DNA from: Alphaproteobacteria bacterium UBA828
Lineage (GTDB): Bacteria; Pseudomonadota; Alphaproteobacteria; UBA828
Assembly (NCBI GenBank): GCA_002296185.1
Contig: DBHM01000027.1
Span: 137,375-201,374 of the forward strand
DNA length: 64,000 nt
Direction of reading: 5' to 3'
Each line of letters starts with the position of its first letter. Within the stretch, counting starts at the first letter, position 1. Positions 49,865 to 59,730 of this stretch are shown here, in pieces. The notes beneath the pieces are model-generated. The model had not been told where the DNA came from and ran no database searches. It saw only the letters and a program-made list of their open reading frames with translations. The translations under genes and the position numbers were made by a program.

Positions 49865-50565
49865 GTAGTGCCAGAAAAAAAGGTAGTAAATCAGTTGTAA
49901 CTGGTCGAAGAGGTCACAATAAAGTTACAGTAAAGGGGCGCGGGAGGCGCTCATCGTCGACTCGTTGGCTTCAAAGACAGTTGAATGATCCTTATGTTCA
50001 AGAGGCGCAGGATGCGGGTTATCGTTCACGGGCAGCATTTAAGCTTATCGAGCTAGATCAAAAATTCAATTTTTTAAAGTCTGGAAAAATTGTTGTAGAT
50101 CTGGGGGCTGCTCCAGGTGGTTGGAGCCAGGTAGCTGCGAATAGGGTTGGAAAAAGGGGGATGGTTTTAGCAGTGGATATTCAAAAGATTGACCCGATCC
50201 CTGGAGTTATAACCCTAGAAATGGATGCAACTACAGAAATTGCTCTTGAAAGCATGGTGAGGACTCTCAAATGTCCACCTAACATTGTTCTTAGCGATAT
50301 GGCTTCACGCTCAACTGGTCATGCTCAAACTGACCATTTGCGTGTGGTGGCGCTTGCAGAATTGGCCGAGTTTGCTGCTAGCAAACTTTTGGCGCCAGGA
50401 GGCATATTTGTAGCTAAGGTGTTTAAGGGGGGTTCAGAAGGGGAATTGCTAAGGAATTTGAAGGCTAAGTATGATCGTGTTAAGCATGCTAAACCACCTG
50501 CAAGTAGATCTGGATCAGCTGAGGAGTATGTTGTGGCGCAGGGTTTTAAAAAATCTATTTATTAA
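49861..50565 (+). CDS. rlmE: 23S rRNA (uridine(2552)-2'-O)-methyltransferase
   Basis: FtsJ-family methyltransferase acting on the 50S subunit. Basic N-terminal extension (residues 1-45), then YRSRAAFKLIELDQKFNF with the catalytic Lys, SAM site VVDLGAAPGGWSQVAA, LSDMASRSTGHAQTDH (catalytic Asp) and FVAKVFKGGSE (catalytic Lys). 234 residues. Coupled to ppx by ATGA overlap. Confidence 0.95.
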   Translation: MSSARKKGSKSVVTGRRGHNKVTVKGRGRRSSSTRWLQRQLNDPYVQEAQDAGYRSRAAFKLIELDQKFNFLKSGKIVVDLGAAPGGWSQVAANRVGKRGMVLAVDIQKIDPIPGVITLEMDATTEIALESMVRTLKCPPNIVLSDMASRSTGHAQTDHLRVVALAELAEFAASKLLAPGGIFVAKVFKGGSEGELLRNLKAKYDRVKHAKPPASRSGSAEEYVVAQGFKKSIY

Positions 50566-50608
50566 AAATTTTATAGAGTGCTTGGCTAAGAGGGCGATTT
50601 GTGTATAG

Positions 50609-52099
<1,491 letters not shown>

Positions 52100-52185
52100 G
52101 TGAGTTATTTAATTTATCGTAAGGTTAGAATTCTAATACTGGAATTTATTTAAGTGAAAGACATTGTGAGATCCAGAGGACCTGT

Positions 52186-53730
52186 ATGTCAGAACGAATT
52201 TTAATTTTAGATTTTGGCTCACAAGTAACTCAACTGATTGCTCGTCGTGTGCGTGAATCAGGTGTGTATTGTGAAATGAGACCTTACACAATGCAAGATA
52301 AAGAGATTAAAAAGTTTTCTCCATGTGCAATAATTTTATCAGGCGGGCCTTCATCAATTACTAATTCAAAAGCTCCAAGACCTTCCAAAATGGTTTTTGA
52401 ATGCGGTGTACCTGTTTTAGGAATTTGTTATGGGCAGCAAGTTATGTGCGAAACTCTTGGAGGAAAGGTAGAGTCGTCTAGCTCCCGAGAATTTGGTAGA
52501 GCTGATATGGAAATACTAGAAACATGCGAATTATTTGAGGGAATATGGAGTGTTGCCTCCACTCAAACTGTGTGGATGAGCCACGGAGATCGTGTGATAG
52601 ACCTACCTGAGGGGTTTAGGGTTGTCGCTGCTTCCAAAGGTGCTCCTATGGCTGCGATAGCTGACGATACCCATAAATTTTACGGTGTTCAGTTTCATCC
52701 TGAGGTTGTCCATACTCCAAGTGGTGGAGCGCTAATTAAGAACTTCGTTCAAAGAGTAGCCAAGTGTGATGGATCCTGGACTATGTCAGCATTCAAGAAG
52801 CGGGCTATTAAAGCAATAAGAGATCAGGTGGGATCAGGTAGAGTCGTGTGTGGGTTGTCTGGGGGAGTCGATTCAAGTGTTGTTGCTGCTTTATTACATC
52901 AAGCTATAGGCGATCGGCTAACATGTGTCTTCGTAGACTCTGGGCTTCTTAGGCTTGGAGAAGCAGATGAAGTAGTCAATATTTTCAAGAAGGAACTTAA
53001 TGTCCATCTGTTACATAAGAATGCTTCTCTTGAATTCCTATCTGCTTTAGCGGGGGTATCAGACCCTGAGGAAAAGCGTAAGATTATTGGATCGACATTC
53101 ATTGATGTTTTTGAGCGCGCGGCCCTTGAAATTGGAGGAGCAGATTTTCTGGCCCAAGGAACATTATATCCCGATGTTATAGAGAGTGTTTCTGTTTCTG
53201 GTCCAAGTGCAGTAATTAAATCTCATCATAATGTAGGCGGATTACCGGAGAGGATGAATTTACAACTTGTCGAACCTGTTAGAGAGCTTTTTAAAGATGA
53301 GGTACGTGAATTAGGACGTGAGCTTAATCTTCCAGAATCATTGATTGGACGTCATCCATTCCCAGGTCCAGGTCTTGCAATCAGGATACCTGGGGAGGTA
53401 ACGGAAGGTAAAGCTAATTTATTAAGAAAAGCAGATGCTATTTTTATTGATGAAATTCGTTCCGCAGGTTTGTACGATATTATTTGGCAGGCTTTTACTG
53501 TATTATTACCAGTTCGTACTGTAGGTGTTATGGGAGATGCTCGCACTTATGATAATGTATGTGCACTTAGAGCTGTCACTTCAACAGATGGAATGACAGC
53601 TGACTTTTACCATTTTGACATGGATTTTCTCGGGAAAGTTTCTAATAGAATTGTAAATGAGGTGCCTGGTATTAATAGAGTAGTTTATGATGTAACTAGC
53701 AAGCCACCAGGTACCATTGAGTGGGAATGA
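52186..53730 (+). CDS. guaA: GMP synthase (glutamine-hydrolysing)
   Basis: Converts XMP to GMP. N-terminal class I glutamine amidotransferase with C81 in GICYGQQVM and His-Glu in FHPEVVHT, then an ATP-pyrophosphatase domain with P-loop [15 protein letters not shown] and a C-terminal dimerisation domain ending KPPGTIEWE. 514 residues. Its local base composition is low in G+C (17 of 60 at 53401-53460), in sharp contrast with the next gene. Confidence 0.97.
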   Translation: MSERILILDFGSQVTQLIARRVRESGVYCEMRPYTMQDKEIKKFSPCAIILSGGPSSITNSKAPRPSKMVFECGVPVLGICYGQQVMCETLGGKVESSSSREFGRADMEILETCELFEGIWSVASTQTVWMSHGDRVIDLPEGFRVVAASKGAPMAAIADDTHKFYGVQFHPEVVHTPSGGALIKNFVQRVAKCDGSWTMSAFKKRAIKAIRDQVGSGRVVCGLSGGVDSSVVAALLHQAIGDRLTCVFVDSGLLRLGEADEVVNIFKKELNVHLLHKNASLEFLSALAGVSDPEEKRKIIGSTFIDVFERAALEIGGADFLAQGTLYPDVIESVSVSGPSAVIKSHHNVGGLPERMNLQLVEPVRELFKDEVRELGRELNLPESLIGRHPFPGPGLAIRIPGEVTEGKANLLRKADAIFIDEIRSAGLYDIIWQAFTVLLPVRTVGVMGDARTYDNVCALRAVTSTDGMTADFYHFDMDFLGKVSNRIVNEVPGINRVVYDVTSKPPGTIEWE

Positions 53731-53758
53731 CAAGTAAATTTATTAGGGAGAATGAAAC

Positions 53759-55213
53759 ATGAGTAAGGTAATCAAGGGTGGAACAATTGTTACAGCTGAT
53801 AGAATCTATATGGCTGATGTGCTGGTTGAAAAGGATATCATCGCTGATATTGGCACCGGGCTTTCGGGAGATGAAACACTTGATGCCAGCGGTTGCTATG
53901 TAATGCCGGGTGGTATTGACCCACATACACATCTCGATATGCCGTTCATGGGAACCTACACCTCAGATAATTTTGAGTCCGGTACTAGGGCAGCACTATC
54001 TGGCGGTACCACAATGGTAGTGGATTTCTGTCTACCGGCACCTGGGCACTCACTTCTGGAGGCAATTCAGGCCTGGGACAATAAATCTTCTCTGGCGACA
54101 ACTGACTACTCTTTCCATATGGCAATCACTTGGTGGGGCGAGGAGGTGTTCAATGAAATGTCAGCTGTTGTAGATAAGGGTATTAATACCTTTAAACACT
54201 TCATGGCCTATAAGGGCGCGCTGATGGTAGATGACGATGAAATGTATGCATCATTCCAGCGTTGTGCAGAATTAGGAGCAATGCCACTAGTTCATGCCGA
54301 AAATGGAGATGTCGTTGCACAGTTGCAGGCAAAGTTGATGGCTGAGGGGAATAATGGTCCCGAGGCGCATGCCTATTCTCGCCCGCCCGAGGTCGAAGGC
54401 GAGGCAACCAACAGAGCTATCATGATTGCCGATATGGCTGGCGTTCCGCTTTATGTTGTGCATGTTTCCTGTGAGCAGGCGCATGAGGCCATCCGACGGG
54501 CGCGGCAGAAGGGTATGCGGGTCTATGGTGAACCGCTGATCCAGCATTTGCTGCTTGATGAGGGCGAATATGCCAATGATGATTGGGATCATGCTGCGCG
54601 CCGCGTGATGTCACCGCCTTTCCGAAATCAACAGCATCAGGACAGCCTTTGGGCCGGTTTACAGGCAGGCAGCCTGCAGGTCGTTGCCACTGATCATTGT
54701 GCTTTCACAACTGAGCAGAAGCGCTATGGTGTTGACGATTTCACCAAGATTCCGAATGGTACAGGTGGCCTTGAAGACCGTTTGCCGCTGCTTTGGACGC
54801 ATGGAGTGAATACTGGCCGCCTTACGATGAATGAATTTGTTGCTACTACATCGACCAATATTGCCAAGGCGCTGAATATGTATCCACGCAAGGGTGCTAT
54901 TCTTGAGGGTGCAGACGCAGATATTATCGTTTGGGATCCTAAGCGCGAAAAGACAATCAGTGTCGATAGCCAGCAATCAGCCATTGATTACAATGTATTT
55001 GAGGGATTTAAAGTCAAGGGTCTGCCGCGTTTCACTATGACCAGGGGCTATGTCGCAATCAGTGAGAACGAGATCATGACGCGAGAGGGTCATGGAAAGT
55101 TCGTTTCGCGTGAACCTTTCGGCGCAACCAACAAGGCGCTTTCGCAGTGGAAGGCATTGACAGCACCTCGAAAGGTGATCCGTGATCCAGCGAAGATGCC
55201 AGCTGGTGTATAA
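53759..55213 (+). CDS. dihydropyrimidinase / hydantoinase
   Basis: Zinc amidohydrolase of 484 residues, probably opening dihydrouracil, dihydrothymine or related hydantoin rings. Metal ligands are visible: H56 and H58 in DPHTHLD, carboxylated lysine K152 in FMAYKG, H179 in VHAENGD, a later His in VVHVS and Asp in ATDHCAF. It starts 28 bases after guaA with ribosome site agggag. Base composition climbs along the gene: 23 of 60 G+C at 53761-53820, 38 of 60 at 54481-54540. No preA/preT or beta-ureidopropionase genes are next to it. Probably horizontally acquired, judged by composition. Confidence 0.92.
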   Translation: MSKVIKGGTIVTADRIYMADVLVEKDIIADIGTGLSGDETLDASGCYVMPGGIDPHTHLDMPFMGTYTSDNFESGTRAALSGGTTMVVDFCLPAPGHSLLEAIQAWDNKSSLATTDYSFHMAITWWGEEVFNEMSAVVDKGINTFKHFMAYKGALMVDDDEMYASFQRCAELGAMPLVHAENGDVVAQLQAKLMAEGNNGPEAHAYSRPPEVEGEATNRAIMIADMAGVPLYVVHVSCEQAHEAIRRARQKGMRVYGEPLIQHLLLDEGEYANDDWDHAARRVMSPPFRNQQHQDSLWAGLQAGSLQVVATDHCAFTTEQKRYGVDDFTKIPNGTGGLEDRLPLLWTHGVNTGRLTMNEFVATTSTNIAKALNMYPRKGAILEGADADIIVWDPKREKTISVDSQQSAIDYNVFEGFKVKGLPRFTMTRGYVAISENEIMTREGHGKFVSREPFGATNKALSQWKALTAPRKVIRDPAKMPAGV

Positions 55214-55349
55214 CTAGCATGCGAACAACGATTAAGGTGGAGTTAATTAAATATATTAAAAACAATAACTAGTTGCTAGTTTCAAAAATGATTTCTAGAA
55301 GCTTACTTAGATTTCGGGTTTGAAGTGAAATTCTTGGGGAGTATTAGTC

Positions 55350-57218
55350 TTGCGAAATTTTAGAACAGTTCTTTTCGACAAAAATCCTGGGCGGAATGCA
55401 CAGACGGTCGGCATTGCGCGAGAACTGGGCACCGATATTGAACTCATTCACGAGCCATCGGTTGGTGTCGTGGGCAACAAAGGCGATTCTCAGTGTTATC
55501 TCGGCGTACAGCGCAAGGTTGAAGCAATTCACGATTGTCTGCGTAGCAGTATTGGACAGAGTGATGGGCAGATGCGCGTCCGTTTGGTGCAACCAGAATA
55601 TTCCGTCGCAACCTCTGATGGTATGCGAAACGGTACGCGCGAGATGCGCTATTCGCTAATCGGCCGTGAAGTCACCAACGATACGATAACGGAACATCTC
55701 AGTGCTAGCGGACTTGAGGGTACCGTTGCCGTAGTCGCTTGTGACAAGCCACCTGTTGGAACACTGGCTGCCCTACTGGAGCATGACCGACCGTCGATAA
55801 TTATGTCGGACGGACCGATCCGCCCGGGCCTAGACTCCGTCACTAAAGAGCGGATCGACATTATAACCGGATTCCAAGTCGCCGGGAGCTCCGATGAGGA
55901 GATGAAGAAGCGCGTCGCTTGCGAAGCGTGCCCAGGCTATGGCAGCTGCGGAGGCATGTTTACGTATAACACAATGCAAACCTTCATTGCAGTTGTCGGT
56001 ATGGAGCCACTGCACATGGTTTCGCCGCCCTCGGACGACCCACGGCGTATCGAACATTATCCAAGCGAGTTGATATCTTACTTAGATAGGCTTATAGCCA
56101 ATGACCTTTCGCCACGTAAGATTGTCAATCGCGATTCCATTCGCAATGCGATGATTGTGGCCATGGCGATTGGTGGCTCAACTAATGTTCTACTGCATGG
56201 TCCAGAGATTGCTCGTGCCGCAGGATTTAGCAGCTTTACGAAAGACATCATGTCGCCGGAGGAGTTCAATCACCTCTCTCAATACGTAGTGCCAGTGCTG
56301 ATCAATGCGCGGCCATTTGGGCAATATTCTATGGTCGACATTGATGATAAGGGTGGTATTCAAGTTATCGTCAAGGAGCTACTAGAGGCAGGATTACTAA
56401 ACGGTGACGTCATGACTTGTACAGGAGAAACCTTGATTGAACAGGTAGCGCGCCTTGATCCTCCGGCGCCAGACGGTGAGGTCATTTACTCGGTTGAGAA
56501 GCCCTTCAAGCCTACGGGGGGCCTTCGCGTGCTCGGTGGAAATTTATCACCTGAGTTTAGTGCTGTCTTAAAACTTGCTGGCGTTGAGGGGGGGCTAGAA
56601 AACAACGTCTTCAATGGCAAGGCACGGGTCTTCAATAGTGAAGTCGAACTGCTTGATACACTGGAGAACCAATCGGAAGTCTTCAAAAACAACGACATGA
56701 TCATTGTCCGCTACGAAGGCCCAAGTGGGGCACCAGGTATGCCAGAAATGCTCGACTCTACCTCGCGTATCACTACCTTATGCCGAGAGCAAGGGATCGT
56801 TGTGGGCTTAATGACCGACGCGCGTTTCTCCGGTGGTTCCGTCGGTCTCGTGATCGGTCATGTTGGTCCGGAAGCGGCTCTCGGGGGTCCAATTGCCTAT
56901 ATAGAAGACGGCGACGACATTGTCGTTGACTTAAATAGGAACGAAATAAACTGCCTACAGCTAGGCAATGAATCGATATTATCCGCTCGTAAGGCAAGCT
57001 GGGATAAGGCTGTCGCGGATAATGGCGACATGCATCCGGCAATTGGTGATGTAGATACACGCTTGTTACATAGGATGCGGCGTTCGGCTGTCTCGGCTGT
57101 ATTTGGCGCTGGCATGCATCCCGACCGAGAGCTCTGGGTCCACGCTGCACGCAAGCCAGAGATAACTGGATTCGTACCATCAAACAAGTACCGGGAAGGC
57201 TCTGCGAAAGCGTTCTAG
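55350..57218 (+). CDS. IlvD/Edd family dehydratase
   Basis: Iron-sulfur dehydratase of 622 residues related to dihydroxy-acid and sugar-acid dehydratases. The cluster ligands expected from the family are C49 (GDSQC), C131 (ACDKP, with the family Lys) and C200 (GYGSCGGMFTYNTMQ); the spacing resembles the [2Fe-2S] sugar-acid dehydratases such as arabinonate and xylonate dehydratase. A Ser in the C-terminal TDARFSGGSVGLVIGHVGPEA is the likely base. TTG start with ggggag 8 bases upstream. G+C is high (36 of 60 at 55801-55860), unlike most of the window. A housekeeping IlvD is unlikely given the divergent N-terminus; the substrate remains open. Confidence 0.88.
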   Translation: MRNFRTVLFDKNPGRNAQTVGIARELGTDIELIHEPSVGVVGNKGDSQCYLGVQRKVEAIHDCLRSSIGQSDGQMRVRLVQPEYSVATSDGMRNGTREMRYSLIGREVTNDTITEHLSASGLEGTVAVVACDKPPVGTLAALLEHDRPSIIMSDGPIRPGLDSVTKERIDIITGFQVAGSSDEEMKKRVACEACPGYGSCGGMFTYNTMQTFIAVVGMEPLHMVSPPSDDPRRIEHYPSELISYLDRLIANDLSPRKIVNRDSIRNAMIVAMAIGGSTNVLLHGPEIARAAGFSSFTKDIMSPEEFNHLSQYVVPVLINARPFGQYSMVDIDDKGGIQVIVKELLEAGLLNGDVMTCTGETLIEQVARLDPPAPDGEVIYSVEKPFKPTGGLRVLGGNLSPEFSAVLKLAGVEGGLENNVFNGKARVFNSEVELLDTLENQSEVFKNNDMIIVRYEGPSGAPGMPEMLDSTSRITTLCREQGIVVGLMTDARFSGGSVGLVIGHVGPEAALGGPIAYIEDGDDIVVDLNRNEINCLQLGNESILSARKASWDKAVADNGDMHPAIGDVDTRLLHRMRRSAVSAVFGAGMHPDRELWVHAARKPEITGFVPSNKYREGSAKAF

Positions 57219-57250
57219 GTGAGCCCAGAGCGATTTAGTAGGAATAGATT

Positions 57251-57367
57251 TTAGAGTGTCATAACCTGGTCTGGCGGGTTTGGTCCTGGTGCTTGATACA
57301 ATTGTGGAAAGAATCCGGCAACTACGCCTTTTTCTTTACTAGTCTTGAATACATAAGCGACTTTCAT
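57251..57367 (-). CDS. possible 38-residue small protein or gene fragment
   Basis: A short minus-strand frame, MKVAYVFKTSKEKGVVAGFF and on to a Pro-rich end (APGPNPPDQVMTL). The composition looks protein-like, but the ribosome site (cgaga) is weak and I recognise no family. It lies at the edge of the G+C-rich segment, facing the dehydratase gene, and could be a relic of transferred DNA. Confidence 0.3.
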   Translation of the reverse strand: MKVAYVFKTSKEKGVVAGFFPQLYQAPGPNPPDQVMTL

Positions 57368-57444
57368 AGAAATCTCGAAAAAAATTACTATTTAATGAAT
57401 AGTAATACTTTGAGTCTTATCCATTGGCTTAATAATAATTGTAT

Positions 57445-57954
57445 ATGAAAGCTATTATATTTTTTTTATTTAACATAATACAGATAGGTAAAAATATAGA
57501 ATTCATGATGTTCTCAATCTTTGCTCAAATTAATAATATTTTTAAACATAAAAATACTTGGAAGGTCGCCTCTAAGAATACTTTATGGTGTCTTTTAGGT
57601 TGCTCTATAGGGGATCTTGGTACAATAGCTTTTTTTCAGTTTATGGAAATTGATTGGCCAGTCTTTTCAATAATGGTTCTAGCTATTGTTAATGGTTTGA
57701 TTACGTCAATTCTTTTGGAAACTCTTATCCTTACAAGGCAGATGAATCTTAAAAACTCTTTTAGAACTGCAGTTGGAATGTCATTCATTTCAATGATTGC
57801 AATGGAAATTGCCATGAATATTACAGATTTAATTTTCACGGGTGGTGCAGTTTTAAATTGGTGGGTAGTCCCATTAATGTTGATAGCGGGTTTTCTTACC
57901 GCAGTACCCTACAATTACTGGCGTCTTAAAGCTTTTGGAAAATCATGTCATTAA
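57445..57954 (+). CDS. DUF4396 family membrane protein
   Basis: Integral membrane protein of about 150-170 residues. The family marks I recognise are WKVASKNTLWCLLGCSIGDLG, GLITSILLETLIL, MSFISMIAMEIAMNITDLI and the end PYNYWRLKAFGKSCH with its conserved Cys-His. Four hydrophobic helices. The start is uncertain: ATG at 57445 gives an extra hydrophobic N-terminus, ATG at 57505 begins closer to the domain, and neither has a clear ribosome site. Function unknown. The gene is very AT-rich. Confidence 0.8.
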   Translation: MKAIIFFLFNIIQIGKNIEFMMFSIFAQINNIFKHKNTWKVASKNTLWCLLGCSIGDLGTIAFFQFMEIDWPVFSIMVLAIVNGLITSILLETLILTRQMNLKNSFRTAVGMSFISMIAMEIAMNITDLIFTGGAVLNWWVVPLMLIAGFLTAVPYNYWRLKAFGKSCH

Positions 57955-58056
57955 ATTAATAATGAATTTGAAATCGTATATTATATGGATACATATAGTT
58001 ATAAATATACATAAGATTAATTTTGAAAAAATTGTATAATTTTAATTAAGAATAAC

Positions 58057-59568
58057 ATGACAAATAATTTTTTTGTAATTTTAGGAAATCAACTATTTGA
58101 TCCCAAAATTTTAAAGTCCAAAGGTTGTGGGCATGTTTTTATGGCAGAAGATTTTGGTCTATGTAAATATGTAAAGCATCATAAGCTAAAAATCTATTTG
58201 TTCTTATGTTCAATGAGAGAATATAGAGATGAATTAAAGAGGTATGGTTTCAAAGTATCTTATTTTTCTCTTGAAGATAGAACTGATAACCTCAATTACC
58301 CAAAATTTTTAATAGATTTTGTAGAAAAAAATAATATATCTAAGATCAATTTCTTTGAAATAGAAGACCATTTCTTTGAAAAAGAAATCTTTGATCAAAT
58401 GAAGAAGAAAGGCCTAAAATTACAACTCCATAAATCGCCAATGTTTATGTTTTCACGTAATGAATTTATTTCACTTCACGAAGGGAAAAAAAACTTTAGA
58501 CTTTCTAATTTTTATAAAATAGGTAGAAAAAAATTTAATATACTTATGAATGAAAATTGCGAACCAATTGGAAAAAAGTGGTCATTTGATCATGAAAATA
58601 GAAAAAAAATACCCAAAAATGTTTCAATCCCAAAACTTCAGCCTCCCAGTCGAACTAAGTACCACAATCAGGTTATTCAATTAATAGAGCAGCATTTTAG
58701 CGATCATCATGGCAGATTAGATAATATATGGTTTCCTGTAGAGCGGGGAGGTGTTGACAGGCATCTTGAATTTTTTCTGGCTCACAAGCTTATATATTTT
58801 GGGGTATATGAGGACGCAATACGGCATGAAGAAAATTTTTTATTTCATAGCTGTATTAGTCCATTTCTAAATATCGGGTTAATTACACCAGACTCATTAT
58901 TAGAGAGAGTGTTGGAGTTATTTAATAAGGGGTATGCCCCGATTAACTCCATCGAAGGATTTGTGAGGCAAGTATTAGGGTGGCGTGAGTTTATACGTGG
59001 AATATACCAAATGAAGGGCTCAGAACAGCAGCAAAGCAATTTCTGGGCGCATAAACGTTATTTAAGTGAAAGTTGGTATAATGGTTCGACCGGGATTGTA
59101 CCTTTGGATGATTCTATTCAATCGGCAATAAAAGATGGATATAATCATCACATACCTAGGCTTATGGTAATCGCTAATTTGATGAATTTGAGCGAGATCG
59201 ATCCAAGGAATATTTATAAATGGTTCATGGAAATGTATATTGATTCGTCAGACTGGGTAATGATACCCAATGTATTTGGAATGGCAACGTTTGCTGATGG
59301 GGGTCTGATATCAACTAAGCCATATTCATGCAGTTCAAATTATATACTTAAAATGAGTAATTATAAAAAGGGAAACTGGTGTAAAGTAGTCGATGGATTG
59401 TACTGGCGTTTTATTGATAAGCATCAAAAATTTTATAAGTCTAATCCCCGTCTTTCGTTTCAAGTAAAAATGCTAGAAAGAATAGATATTGAAAGAAAAA
59501 AAGAAATTTTCCAATGTGCAGAAATTTTTTTGACTAAAAACACATATTATTCTTCAGAGTTTCTTTAA
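58057..59568 (+). CDS. cryptochrome/photolyase-related protein (FeS-BCP/PhrB-like clade)
   Basis: A 503-residue flavoprotein of the deoxyribodipyrimidine photolyase-related group, which includes bacterial (6-4) photolyases. N-terminal domain (VILGNQLFDP...VFMAEDFGL, residues 5-130) would bind the antenna, and the C-terminal part has the FAD/DNA region with GFVRQVLGWREFIRGIY, NHHIPRLMVIANL and PNVFGMATFADGGL. In PhrB the following segment carries a C-x2-C...C iron-sulfur motif; here it reads NYKKGNWCKVVDGLYWRF, with only C425 and C442 nearby. So the cluster may be missing or differently bound. The gene is very AT-rich. A light-driven DNA repair role is likely but unproven. Confidence 0.86.
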   Translation: MTNNFFVILGNQLFDPKILKSKGCGHVFMAEDFGLCKYVKHHKLKIYLFLCSMREYRDELKRYGFKVSYFSLEDRTDNLNYPKFLIDFVEKNNISKINFFEIEDHFFEKEIFDQMKKKGLKLQLHKSPMFMFSRNEFISLHEGKKNFRLSNFYKIGRKKFNILMNENCEPIGKKWSFDHENRKKIPKNVSIPKLQPPSRTKYHNQVIQLIEQHFSDHHGRLDNIWFPVERGGVDRHLEFFLAHKLIYFGVYEDAIRHEENFLFHSCISPFLNIGLITPDSLLERVLELFNKGYAPINSIEGFVRQVLGWREFIRGIYQMKGSEQQQSNFWAHKRYLSESWYNGSTGIVPLDDSIQSAIKDGYNHHIPRLMVIANLMNLSEIDPRNIYKWFMEMYIDSSDWVMIPNVFGMATFADGGLISTKPYSCSSNYILKMSNYKKGNWCKVVDGLYWRFIDKHQKFYKSNPRLSFQVKMLERIDIERKKEIFQCAEIFLTKNTYYSSEFL

Positions 59569-59730
59569 ATTTTTTACTGGATATTTTTGGATTTTTCATG
59601 AAGAAGAAGTGGTTTTTATAAGATATTAATTTAAGTCTATTATCACTATAGAATGTAATGGTTGTGTGTGGTTGAAATAAAATTATGAGACGGCTAGGGT
59701 GTAAGAAGTATTCCTTGAAGGATTAAATCA

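Noticed and set aside
56773..57183. Long open frames on the strand opposite the IlvD/Edd gene (and opposite dihydropyrimidinase)
   Set aside because: They lie wholly inside strongly supported genes, have no ribosome sites or families, and arise from the high G+C of the region.
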